NCBI RefSeq assembly: GCF_000350485.1 | Contig: NZ_AORV01000065.1 | Coordinates: 310,001 to 374,000 of the forward strand | DNA from: Ruminiclostridium cellobioparum subsp. termitidis CT1112 | GTDB lineage: Bacteria; Bacillota; Clostridia; Acetivibrionales; DSM-1351 | DNA: 64,000 bases | Reading direction: 5' to 3' | Part shown: positions 9,628-17,363 of the stretch, in pieces | Layout: every line of letters starts with the position of its first letter | Numbering within the stretch: the first letter of the stretch is position 1 | Position numbers and translations under genes: made by a program | Notes under the pieces: model-generated | Databases searched by the model: none | What the model was told of the DNA's origin: nothing | Seen by the model: only the letters and a program-made list of their open reading frames with translations

Positions 9628-10425
9628 TCATCCGAAATTCCGGTTGAACATACAATTCAACGGTGCATTGTACCTTGTGGTTTCATATATATTCTCAACC
9701 GCAAGTAAACCATCTGAAACCATGTCCTTCATATCACAGCACAATTTTTTGGCATATGGCTGAAAATGCTTGTTTTCCTTGCTGTCCACTATCAGAGCGG
9801 TGAAAGGACCTTTTTTGCCCGAAAGGCCTTCTGCAAACACAAGCAACTTTTTCTTGATATCCCACCTGCAAAACAATATCATCAGATAGAAGCCCATACT
9901 GTTCACACACTCTTTTAAATGCCTGGCTTCAATTTGCGGATAGACCAGTTTCAGAAAATCCCATTTTTTATTGGTTGATTTCACCAGCTGATATCTGTTA
10001 AAAGCGTGAGGCTTGCTGCTGTAATTCCCTTCAATGATTTGCCTGTCCATCTCGGCTTCCAGCAGAAGATGCTCTCTTATATCAGGGGCATATTGGGTTA
10101 TTTCCCCGTGCAGGCCGCTGTCCAGTACAAAGTGGCAGGCCAGCCCCATCAGATACCCAAGTGCGGCATTGCTTTTTTCCTGTCTGATATTTACAGCTGC
10201 ACTGTCAACCAGGTCTCTGGCAGGCCGGAAATGGATCTCCTCCCCCAGTACATTTATTTTGTTATTCATATACGGCTTATAATAAAATAACAGATCGGGT
10301 CCCTGCAAGCCCAGATTGAATACAGCCCTGTAATTATGAATAAATTCACCTATTTCAGAATTATCCCTATTTATCTTTTTTAATATTTCCTGTCCGAAAT
10401 AATAATGAGCAGCTATACTAGGCAT
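9628..10425 (-). CDS. Zinc-dependent phospholipase C family protein
   Basis: 265 residues. The pattern MPSIAAHYYFGQEIL, then LGLQGPDLLFY and GLACHFVLDSGLH with repeated His and Asp ligands, matches the Zn_dep_PLPC family (alpha-toxin/PLC-like metal-binding helical domain). No signal peptide is visible, unlike secreted clostridial phospholipases, so this is a cytoplasmic member of unknown substrate, of a kind common in clostridial genomes. It is a single-gene unit with its own probable promoter and terminator. Metal binding is likely from the His/Asp pattern; lipase activity is not shown. Confidence 0.8.
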   Translation of the reverse strand: MPSIAAHYYFGQEILKKINRDNSEIGEFIHNYRAVFNLGLQGPDLLFYYKPYMNNKINVLGEEIHFRPARDLVDSAAVNIRQEKSNAALGYLMGLACHFVLDSGLHGEITQYAPDIREHLLLEAEMDRQIIEGNYSSKPHAFNRYQLVKSTNKKWDFLKLVYPQIEARHLKECVNSMGFYLMILFCRWDIKKKLLVFAEGLSGKKGPFTALIVDSKENKHFQPYAKKLCCDMKDMVSDGLLAVENIYETTRYNAPLNCMFNRNFG

Positions 10426-10491
10426 ATGTCATCGCTCCTGTGCAATATTATATTCTTTAATTACAGAATAACCGGCTTGTTATGATTTCAA

Positions 10492-10520
10492 ATTATACTG
10501 GTGTAAAGTTTGTGTAAAAA
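10492..10520 (-). promoter_or_regulatory. Probable sigma-A promoter of the phospholipase-like gene
   Basis: On the minus strand a perfect TATAAT (10492-10497) lies 17 bases after TTTTTA (10515-10520), or 15 after TTTACA. An AGGAG site precedes the start codon. Confidence 0.45.
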
Positions 10521-10531
10521 TTTTTATTGAC

Positions 10532-10579
10532 AAAAAATAAGTCCCGGGCTTCAATTCATCAAATTGAAACTCAGGACTT
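10532..10579 (-). terminator. Terminator of the hydrogenase operon
   Basis: A long imperfect hairpin pairs AAGTCC-type arms and TTTCAATT-type inner arms (10539-10579), followed on the minus strand by a T-rich run. It lies 20 bases past the hydA stop. Confidence 0.8.
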
Positions 10580-10598
10580 ATAATAACCAATAAGTTAA

Positions 10599-12356
10599 TT
10601 ATTTATTTGTCATTTCAGGATAATTTTCTCTCCGTACATAGTGTGTGTGCAGTACCTTATGGGCCTTATGGCTTCCGGGCTCACCGAAGTATTTTTCATA
10701 CATTTCCTGTACGATTGGGTTCTCATGGGACTTTCTAATGGTGAGGCTCTCATCCTCCCTGTATATTGCCTTCGCCCTTTCAGCTCTGAGGTCGGTCCAG
10801 CTTCTGACAGATGAAGGCTGGATGGGCTGTCCGCCGCCATTGACACATCCGCCGGGGCAAGCCATGATCTCAACAAAATCATACTGTGCCTCTCCTGCCT
10901 TGATACTGTCCAGCAGCTTTCTCGCATTGCCCAGACCATTTGCAACGGCGGCTCTCACCTTCATGCCGCCTATCTCTATGGTAGCTTCCTTGATGCCTTC
11001 AATTCCCCTGACAGCAGCATACTCCACAAGATCAAAGGATTTTCCCGATACGATTTCGGCCACTGTACGCAGGGCTGCTTCCATTACGCCGCCGGTGGCT
11101 CCGAAAATAACCCCTGCACCTGTTGCTTCACCCATGGGATCATCAAACTGGCCGTCTTCCAGACTGTTAAAGTCTATTCCCGCTTCCTTTATCATTTTTG
11201 CAAGCTCTCTGGTAGTGAGTACAACATCTACATCAGCAAAGCCTGCCGCCGACAATTCCGGCCTTTGAGCCTCGAACTTCTTTGCGGTACACGGCATGAT
11301 TGAAACAACAAATATTTTAGCGGGATCAATACCCGTTTTTTCTGCATAATAGGTTTTCAGAACAGCTCCAAACATTTCATGGGGCGATTTGCAGGAGGAC
11401 AGGTTATCCAGAAATTCAGGATAATTGTGCTCGCAGAATTTGATCCATCCGGGGCTGCAGGAAGTTATGACCGGAAGTTTTCCCCCGTTCCTGATCCTGT
11501 TCAGCAGTTCGGTGCCTTCCTCCATGATTGTGAGATCGGCAGCTGTATCGGTGTCAAAGACCTTTGCAAAGCCCAGACGGCTCAACGCCGAAACCATTTT
11601 CCCAGTGACTCTGGAGCCGATGGGCAAACCGAATTCTTCTCCAATTGCCACCCTTACGGCAGGAGCAGTCTGAACCACCACATGGAGTTCGGGATCTGCC
11701 AGCGCCTCCCAGACTCTGCCGGTATCATCCCTTTCCTTCAAGGCACCTACGGGACAGACACTTATACATTGTCCGCACATGGTGCAGGGCACATCAGCCA
11801 GGGATTTGTCAAAAGCACAGGAAATGACCGACTTGAAACCCCTTTCGGCAGCACTTATGACCGATACGGTCTGAACATTCCTGCACACGCTTACACAACG
11901 TCTGCAAAGTATGCATTTATTGGGATCTCTTACTATTGAAGGTGAAAAATTGTCCAGAGGCATATCCGTGCTCTCGCCCTCAAATCTAAGTTCGTTGATA
12001 TTCAATTCCTCCGACAGGGTCTGAAGCTCACAGTTCCTGTTTCTGACACAGGTGAGACACTTCTTGTCATGATTGGATAAAATCAATTCCAGGGTTACTT
12101 TTCTTGCTTCTCTTACATTTGGACTCTGGGTGTATATTTCAAGTCCCTCGGCCACAGGATAAACACATGCTGCCTGAAGTGCCCTTGCCCCCTTTATTTC
12201 AACGACGCACATCCTGCATGCGCCTATTTCGTTAATGTCCTTCAGGAAGCAAAGTGTTGGTATTTTAATGTTGGCCTGCCTCGCTGCCTCTAAAATAGTC
12301 ATATCCTTTTCAACCTGCAGTTTTTTGCCGTCTATTGTTATATTAACCATTGACAT
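10599..12356 (-). CDS. hndD: [FeFe]-hydrogenase catalytic subunit (HndD/HydA type)
   Basis: 585 residues from the ATG at 12356, which has GGGGAGGAGAG just upstream. A longer frame runs into hndC but is not needed. In order: N-terminal 2Fe-2S domain (CFLKDINEIGACRMC), His-Cys cluster (HDKKCLTCVRNRNC), two 4Fe-4S motifs (CILCRRCVSVCR, CTMCGQCISVCP), then the H-cluster domain with all three signatures: TSCSPGW, IMPCTAKKFE and MACPGGCVNGGGQP. A short SSU domain ends the protein. It reduces protons to H2, taking electrons from the partner subunits. Gene order matches NADP-reducing Hnd and electron-bifurcating hydrogenases, and sequence reading alone does not separate the two. Confidence 0.96.
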   Translation of the reverse strand: MSMVNITIDGKKLQVEKDMTILEAARQANIKIPTLCFLKDINEIGACRMCVVEIKGARALQAACVYPVAEGLEIYTQSPNVREARKVTLELILSNHDKKCLTCVRNRNCELQTLSEELNINELRFEGESTDMPLDNFSPSIVRDPNKCILCRRCVSVCRNVQTVSVISAAERGFKSVISCAFDKSLADVPCTMCGQCISVCPVGALKERDDTGRVWEALADPELHVVVQTAPAVRVAIGEEFGLPIGSRVTGKMVSALSRLGFAKVFDTDTAADLTIMEEGTELLNRIRNGGKLPVITSCSPGWIKFCEHNYPEFLDNLSSCKSPHEMFGAVLKTYYAEKTGIDPAKIFVVSIMPCTAKKFEAQRPELSAAGFADVDVVLTTRELAKMIKEAGIDFNSLEDGQFDDPMGEATGAGVIFGATGGVMEAALRTVAEIVSGKSFDLVEYAAVRGIEGIKEATIEIGGMKVRAAVANGLGNARKLLDSIKAGEAQYDFVEIMACPGGCVNGGGQPIQPSSVRSWTDLRAERAKAIYREDESLTIRKSHENPIVQEMYEKYFGEPGSHKAHKVLHTHYVRRENYPEMTNK

Positions 12357-12373
12357 ATCGCACTCTCCTCCCC

Positions 12374-14167
12374 TCATATTTTCGCTATGGCCTTGAATGG
12401 ACATTTTTCCATACAAGCACCGCATTTTGCGCATTTGCTCTGGTCTATCACATACGGAACCTTCTTTTCTCCGCTTATGCAGTTCATTGGACAGACTTTT
12501 GTACACAGACCGCAGCTCTTGCATCTGGCGGCGTCTATGGTGTATTGCAGCATGGATTTGCAAACCCCGGAAGGACATTTCTTCTGATACACATGGGCTT
12601 CATACTCATCTCTGAAATATTTCAAAGTGCTCAGTATGGGGTTTGGAGCAGTCTGTCCCAGACCGCAAAGTGCCGAAGCCTTGATATTTTTAGCCAGAAG
12701 CTCAAGCTTTTCAATATCGCCGTCCTCACCTTTTCCTTCGGTTATTCTTTCAAGTATTTCATGCATGCGCTTTGTACCTATCCTGCAAGGCGGACATTTA
12801 CCGCAGGACTCGTCCACAGTGAACTCGAGGAAGAATTTAGCTATGTCAACCATACAGTTGTCTTCATCCATAACTATAAGACCCCCGGAGCCCATCATTG
12901 AACCAAGAGCTATCAGAGAATCATAGTCTATGGGTGTATCCAGATGGGATACGGGGATACATCCGCCCGAAGGTCCTCCTGTCTGGGCAGCTTTAAACTT
13001 TTTGCCCTTTGGAATACCTCCTCCTATATCATAAACAACCTCTCTCAGGGTAGTTCCCATCGGAACTTCCACAAGACCGGTATTGTTGATTTTTCCGCCC
13101 AGTGCAAAAACCTTTGTCCCCTTGCTCTTTTCCGTTCCGATGCTTGCAAACCATTCGGCGCCTTCAAGAATTATTACAGGAATGTTCGCATAGGTTTCCA
13201 CATTGTTAAGTATGGTAGGTTTCTGCCACAATCCCTTAACAGCAGGAAAAGGAGGTCTTGGCCTCGGTTCCCCTCTGTGCCCTTCAATGGAAGTCATCAA
13301 TGCGGTTTCCTCACCGCAAACAAAAGCTCCCGCTCCAAGTCTTATTTCAAGATCAAACTTATGGCCGGTACCGAGTACGTTGTCCCCAAGTATTCCGTAT
13401 TCTTTTGCCTGTCCGATGGCTATTTGCAGTCTTTTTACAGCTATGGGATATTCCGCTCTGACGTATATGAAGCCCTCAGTTGCGCCTATGGCATATCCTG
13501 CAATTGACATGGCTTCTATGAGCGAATGAGGGTCCCCCTCAAGTACGCTTCTGTCCATGAATGCGCCGGGATCGCCTTCGTCGGCGTTACAACAGACATA
13601 CTTCTGATCCGAGACCTGCTTTGCGGCAAATTCCCACTTTATACCCGTCGGAAAGCCTCCGCCCCCTCTTCCGCGCAAACCTGATCTTTTTATGGTGTCA
13701 ATGACCGCCTTGGGAGTCATTCCGGTCAATACCTTTTCAAGCGCCCTGTATCCGTCGAAAGCTATGTATTCATCGATATTTTCAGGATTTATACGCCCGC
13801 AGTTCCTCAGTGCTATGCGGTGCTGCCTCTTAAAGAAATCAACACTTTCAAGTGCTTTTGAAATATCCTCCGCTTCCTTTTCCCCTGCAAGCAATCTCTT
13901 GACAATCCTGCCCTTGAGCAGATGCTCTTCAACTATATCTTTGACATCTGCAACTCCAACCCTGGTGTACATGGCGCCTTCAGGATACACCACAACGATG
14001 GGACCTTCGGCACACAGACCGAAGCAGCCTGTCTTGACAATTTTTATCTCACTTTCCAGGCTGTTATCCTTGAGCAGGGTCTCCATTTCCTCCATGATTT
14101 TCAAGGAGTTGGAGGAAGTACACCCCGTACCTGCACAGACCAGCACATGTGCTCTATATAATTGCAT
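12374..14167 (-). CDS. hndC: NAD(P)H-binding flavoprotein subunit of the hydrogenase (HndC/NuoF-like)
   Basis: About 597 residues. The ATG at 14167 has GGAGG eight bases upstream; an in-frame ATG at 14182 overlaps that ribosome site and is rejected. Layout: thioredoxin-like 2Fe-2S domain (CAGTGCTSSNS and CFGLCAEGP), NuoF core with the FMN/NADH loop RGRGGGGFPTGIKWEF and the GEETALMTSIEG segment, the 4Fe-4S site CGKCPPCRIGTKR, and a C-terminal two-cluster ferredoxin (CKSCGLCTKVCP, CAKCGACMEKCP). It exchanges electrons between NAD(P)H, flavin and the iron-sulfur chain. The gene ends 17 bases before hndD. Confidence 0.95.
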   Translation of the reverse strand: MQLYRAHVLVCAGTGCTSSNSLKIMEEMETLLKDNSLESEIKIVKTGCFGLCAEGPIVVVYPEGAMYTRVGVADVKDIVEEHLLKGRIVKRLLAGEKEAEDISKALESVDFFKRQHRIALRNCGRINPENIDEYIAFDGYRALEKVLTGMTPKAVIDTIKRSGLRGRGGGGFPTGIKWEFAAKQVSDQKYVCCNADEGDPGAFMDRSVLEGDPHSLIEAMSIAGYAIGATEGFIYVRAEYPIAVKRLQIAIGQAKEYGILGDNVLGTGHKFDLEIRLGAGAFVCGEETALMTSIEGHRGEPRPRPPFPAVKGLWQKPTILNNVETYANIPVIILEGAEWFASIGTEKSKGTKVFALGGKINNTGLVEVPMGTTLREVVYDIGGGIPKGKKFKAAQTGGPSGGCIPVSHLDTPIDYDSLIALGSMMGSGGLIVMDEDNCMVDIAKFFLEFTVDESCGKCPPCRIGTKRMHEILERITEGKGEDGDIEKLELLAKNIKASALCGLGQTAPNPILSTLKYFRDEYEAHVYQKKCPSGVCKSMLQYTIDAARCKSCGLCTKVCPMNCISGEKKVPYVIDQSKCAKCGACMEKCPFKAIAKI

Positions 14168-14184
14168 AATTTCAACCTCCATAA

Positions 14185-14559
14185 TTATTTTTTGGACTCT
14201 TCAGCTCCAATAGTAAGCTCAGAACATACCTTGCCGTTTACAATGTGCTCCAATACAACTCTTTCAGCCTTTTCAGCAGTCATTTTCACATAGGTAGTCT
14301 TATTTCCCTCGCTGTCAATAATATCCACTATGGGTTCAAGCCGGCATGCACCTATACACCCCGTCATAGATACGGTAATATTTTGCAGCTTTCTTTTGTT
14401 TATCTCTTCCATAAAAGCTTTCATCACCGGTCTTGCACCCGCTGCAATACCGCAGGTAGCCATTCCGACAATAACCCTCAGACCATTTTCATTTGATCTG
14501 AGCGAGATCTGTTCAAGTGTTTTCCTTCTGATCTCATCCAATTCAGCAATTGACTTCAT
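14185..14559 (-). CDS. hndB: Thioredoxin-like 2Fe-2S subunit of the hydrogenase (HndB-like)
   Basis: 124 residues from the ATG at 14559 with GGAGG eight bases upstream; the GTG at 14568 lies inside the ribosome site. The cysteines in VGMATCGIAAGA and MTGCIGACRLEP form the 2Fe-2S ligand pattern of the thioredoxin-fold ferredoxin family. Its start overlaps the end of the ATPase gene by 17 bases. It is expected to relay electrons inside the complex, as proposed for Desulfovibrio HndB. Confidence 0.9.
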   Translation of the reverse strand: MKSIAELDEIRRKTLEQISLRSNENGLRVIVGMATCGIAAGARPVMKAFMEEINKRKLQNITVSMTGCIGACRLEPIVDIIDSEGNKTTYVKMTAEKAERVVLEHIVNGKVCSELTIGAEESKK

Positions 14560-15121
14560 TAAGTACACCTCCGAAAATATTTTTTATGCCGTCATCAATA
14601 TACTCTTTCAACCAGTTTATAACTGCATATTCCGTAATAATCACACCCTTAAGTGATTCAGCAACCTCCCGGGTATCCAGCCCGAAGCTTCCCTTTTCAC
14701 CTTCCAAAAACAACATGAAGCGTATTTCCGGATTTGATGATATCAAGGTAATCATGGTCTCACCCACATCACCCACAGGAAGCCTGTCGATGTGGTCAAT
14801 TGGAAAGGCGGCTGTAATCTCCGTTCCTGCATCCTTTTGAGAACTTAATTTGAATTCACCGTCACATTTTAAGGCAGATTCCTTTAACAGCGGTATTCCC
14901 AGTCCTACTTTGCGGGAAGTCCGTGTTGTCATAAAAGGATCTTCAACCCTGTTCAGCAGTTCGTACTCCATTCCTGTGCCATTGTCTGTTATTATGAGTT
15001 TCAGAATATTTTTACCAAGTAATGAAATGTATTCGTGTTTTAATATTATTGAGATTTCTGATGCTTTTGCCTTTATAGAATTTTGTACTATATCAAGAAT
15101 ATGAAGTGATAAGTCTCTCAT
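14543..15121 (-). CDS. Stand-alone histidine-kinase-like ATPase in the hydrogenase operon
   Basis: 192 residues. An N-terminal HATPase_c domain has N box LHILDIVQNSIKAKASEI, G1 box ITDNGTGME and G2 box GLGIPLLKES. A roughly 70-residue C-terminal region has no motif I recognise. There is no dimerisation/phospho-acceptor histidine domain and no membrane segment, so it is not a complete sensor kinase; it resembles anti-sigma or serine-kinase type ATPases. Its place between the NuoE-like gene and hndB, with overlap into hndB, is a recurrent feature of clostridial hydrogenase operons as I recall them. A regulatory or assembly role is inferred. Confidence 0.85.
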   Translation of the reverse strand: MRDLSLHILDIVQNSIKAKASEISIILKHEYISLLGKNILKLIITDNGTGMEYELLNRVEDPFMTTRTSRKVGLGIPLLKESALKCDGEFKLSSQKDAGTEITAAFPIDHIDRLPVGDVGETMITLISSNPEIRFMLFLEGEKGSFGLDTREVAESLKGVIITEYAVINWLKEYIDDGIKNIFGGVLNEVNC

Positions 15122-15135
15122 ATGTAGCTCCGGTT

Positions 15136-15630
15136 TTATAAGTCTTTATATTGTTCCAGTATCCCGGCTACATCGTCAGGAACCAGTCTTCCATGGACAT
15201 CGTCATTAATCATGATTACAGGAGCAAGACCGCAGGCACCAATACACCTGCATGCATCCAATGAGAATTTCCCATCTTCAGTGCATTGTCCTACGTCTAT
15301 GCCGAGTTTCTCCCTGAACTTTTCAAGAATGTCCCCCGAACCTTTCACGTAGCAGGCAGTACCCATACAAACATTGATTTTAAAACGTCCTTTTGGATTT
15401 AATGAGAATTGAGTATAGAAAGTTACAACACCGTAAATCTCAGCAAGCGGTACGTTCAATTCGTCGGAGATTGTTTTCAATACCTTCTCCGGCAGATAGC
15501 CGTATACCTCTTGAGCTTCGTGCAAAACAGGGATAAGAGCACCTCTGGTCTCTTTGTATTTTGCAATGATTTCTGTGAGTTTCAAGCTGGTTTCGTCTGC
15601 ACATCCGCAGCAGCACTCATTTGCACTCAT
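15136..15630 (-). CDS. hndA: NuoE-like 2Fe-2S subunit of the hydrogenase (HndA)
   Basis: 164 residues of the 24-kDa complex I type: helical N-terminal part (LIPVLHEAQEVYGYLPEKVLK) then a thioredoxin fold with 2Fe-2S ligands in CMGTACYVKG and CRCIGACG. A short Cys-rich start (CCCGCADE) is unusual and could hold extra metal or simply be a tail. It is the first gene of the operon, about 60 bases after the predicted transcription start. It partners with HndC in electron transfer from NAD(P)H. Confidence 0.93.
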   Translation of the reverse strand: MSANECCCGCADETSLKLTEIIAKYKETRGALIPVLHEAQEVYGYLPEKVLKTISDELNVPLAEIYGVVTFYTQFSLNPKGRFKINVCMGTACYVKGSGDILEKFREKLGIDVGQCTEDGKFSLDACRCIGACGLAPVIMINDDVHGRLVPDDVAGILEQYKDL

Positions 15631-15667
15631 TAATTTTGACCCCCTCTAAAAAATGTATTAATTTAAA

Positions 15668-15706
15668 TTGTTATAATATTAACAATATTCGTTAATATTA
15701 TAACAA
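15668..15706 (-). promoter_or_regulatory. Paired Rex-like operator at the hydrogenase promoter
   Basis: TTGTTATAATATTAACAA (15668-15685) fits the Rex palindrome TTGTTA-N6-TAACAA exactly. After three bases, TCGTTAATATTATAACAA (15689-15706) is its reverse complement with one change. The two sites are 21 bases centre to centre, two helical turns. The upstream site contains the -10 box. Rex represses fermentation and hydrogenase genes when NADH is low, so control by NADH/NAD+ is expected. Confidence 0.85.
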
Positions 15707-15725
15707 ATAAAGTTGAATTATTCAA
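15697..15725 (-). promoter_or_regulatory. Sigma-A promoter of the hydrogenase operon
   Basis: On the minus strand, -35 TTGAAT (15720-15725), a 17-base spacer and a perfect -10 TATAAT (15697-15702). The -10 lies inside a Rex-like site, a clean geometry for repression. Confidence 0.8.
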
Positions 15726-15849
15726 TAAACCTGTTAAAAATATATCAAATTATAGATAAGGTACATAATACTTATTTTGCATGTAGTCTGTTTTAATTTT
15801 GTATGGAAATTTTTTAATAGAATTGAGTTTTGTGATCCAATATATAACT

Positions 15850-15890
15850 AAAAACCTCCAAACGATGCATATTCACCCATTTGGAGGCCT
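15850..15890 (-). terminator. Terminator after the DUF1292 gene
   Basis: On the minus strand CCTCCAAA pairs with TTTGGAGG across a 17-base loop and is followed by TTTTTAG. Confidence 0.85.
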
Positions 15891-15900
15891 GTTGGCAAGC

Positions 15901-16194
15901 TTATTCCTCGAAGTCGTATTCTTCTTCCATTCTTGTTTTAAATTCCTCGAATACATTATTTAATTCATCTTCATCATCAACAGTTACGAAGGAATCCTCT
16001 CCGTCATCACCGTGGTCGACCTTGAGGATAACCACTTCATCAGCTTCTTCATTCTCCTGGTCTTCCACCGGCAGAAGAACTACATATTCATTTCCGTTCA
16101 TCTCAATGGTATCGATATGTTCAAACTCCACTTCTTCTCCGTCTTCTCCTACCAATATTACAATGTCGTCTCTTTCTTCATCCATATTGCTCAT
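15901..16194 (-). CDS. DUF1292 family acidic protein (YrzB-like)
   Basis: 97 residues, extremely acidic, with the DUF1292 core DIVILVGEDGEEVEFEHIDTIEMNGNEYVVLLPVE, then a second acidic strand region. The molecular function is not known. Position after ireB and yqgF is the conserved order in Firmicutes (yrzL-yrrK-yrzB in Bacillus), which supports the call. A strong terminator follows. Confidence 0.92.
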   Translation of the reverse strand: MSNMDEERDDIVILVGEDGEEVEFEHIDTIEMNGNEYVVLLPVEDQENEEADEVVILKVDHGDDGEDSFVTVDDEDELNNVFEEFKTRMEEEYDFEE

Positions 16195-16326
16195 AATCTA
16201 TTTCCTCCTGAAACCAATCGAATTTATTATTTTATTACTATTTATCAAACAATAATTTCAATATTTTTACACTAAAATTATTGCTTTAATAATATCACAC
16301 TTATAAAGGATTTCCAACAATAAGTT

Positions 16327-16752
16327 TTATATGTTATTCCTGCTCTGTCTGTCCAAATATCCCTGGAGAATGAATACGGCAGACATGGTATCGACAATAT
16401 TCTTTTTGTTTGAGGCCTTGATCCCAAGCTCATTCATCGCCCTGTGGGCCGATACCGTTGTAAGCCTTTCATCCCATTTGACAATGTTGAAATCACCCAG
16501 TTCCAGCAGTTTCTTTATAAACGCTTCGGTGCGTTCTGCCCGTGGACCTGCTGTTCCATTCATGTTAAGTGGATAACCTATCACAATATCTTTGACTTCG
16601 TACTGCTTTATTATCTCCATCAGCCTCTCAATTGCCTTCCTCAGGCCATCCTTGCTCTTTACCGTCTCAAGCCCCTGTGCAGTCCAGCCCATAGGGTCGC
16701 TGACAGCAACGCCTATCCTGGAATCTCCGTAATCTATGCCCAATACTCTCAA
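16327..16752 (-). CDS. yqgF: YqgF/RuvX family Holliday junction resolvase-like nuclease
   Basis: 141 residues if translation starts at the TTG at 16752, which has GGAGG six bases upstream and gives the family-typical opening RVLGIDYGDSRIG; the frame is open further upstream but without support. RNase H-like fold with acidic residues in GIDYGD, IVIGYPLNMNGT and KWDERLTTVSA. Family members are implicated in pre-16S rRNA 5'-end processing and have been proposed as junction resolvases. Confidence 0.9.
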   Translation of the reverse strand: MRVLGIDYGDSRIGVAVSDPMGWTAQGLETVKSKDGLRKAIERLMEIIKQYEVKDIVIGYPLNMNGTAGPRAERTEAFIKKLLELGDFNIVKWDERLTTVSAHRAMNELGIKASNKKNIVDTMSAVFILQGYLDRQSRNNI

Positions 16753-16837
16753 CTTTAACCTCCACCGCCTTACAGCGCCGCAAAAAATAATAAAAATCCC
16801 TTTCCTTATCCGCCGCCGCACATAAAAATATTTCAGG

Positions 16838-16872
16838 AAAAATTAATAGGCACTCCTTTAATTTAGAGTGCC
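16838..16872 (-). terminator. Weak terminator or attenuator between ireB and yqgF
   Basis: GGCACTC (16849-16855) pairs with GAGTGCC (16866-16872); on the minus strand the T run is interrupted (TATTAATTTTT). It may reduce read-through from ireB rather than end the operon. Confidence 0.5.
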
Positions 16873-16890
16873 TTAAAATCTTAATAATAT

Positions 16891-17157
16891 TTATTCCACA
16901 GTATTATTATTGCTTTCAAGGTAGAACTTCAGCACTTCCTCCAGAAGCTCGTCTCTTTCCAATCTCCGAATAATGCTTCTTGCATTTTTGTAATTTGTGA
17001 TGTAAGTAGGGTCTCCTGATAATATATAACCTACCATTTGGTTTATGGGGTTATAGCCCTTTTCCTTAAGCGCCTGATAAACCGAAATCAAAATCTCTTT
17101 GGCTTCATTATCCTTTTCCTTGTCTACATTAAACATCATAGTTTCATTAATGCCCAT
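16891..17157 (-). CDS. ireB: IreB/UPF0297 family regulatory phosphoprotein
   Basis: 88 residues, close to full family length. [46 protein letters not shown] and the C-terminal helix are the family signature. In Enterococcus IreB is the phosphorylated target of the IreK Ser/Thr kinase and tunes cell-wall stress responses; the threonines near the N-terminus there correspond to the NETMMF region here. It starts the conserved ireB-yqgF-DUF1292 block. Confidence 0.9.
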   Translation of the reverse strand: MGINETMMFNVDKEKDNEAKEILISVYQALKEKGYNPINQMVGYILSGDPTYITNYKNARSIIRRLERDELLEEVLKFYLESNNNTVE

Positions 17158-17363
17158 TTAATCACCTTCCTAGCGTAGCCGTAGTCTCTCATTATACGCT
17201 TTTGTAACCTGCCGAACCCTTTTTTTGGGTTTTTATTCTCCTTATACGCTATATATTAATACTAATATATCCTTTAAGCTTTTGCAACAACTTTACTGTG
17301 TCAATGACAAAATTTGTTATTTATTTCCACCTTCCAATCCAGGTTGAAGTCTTTATGTCTTAT

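Noticed and set aside
12357-12578. N-terminal extension of the hydrogenase catalytic subunit
   Set aside because: It lies inside hndC in another frame; the ATG at 12356 has a strong ribosome site and gives the family-typical N-terminus.
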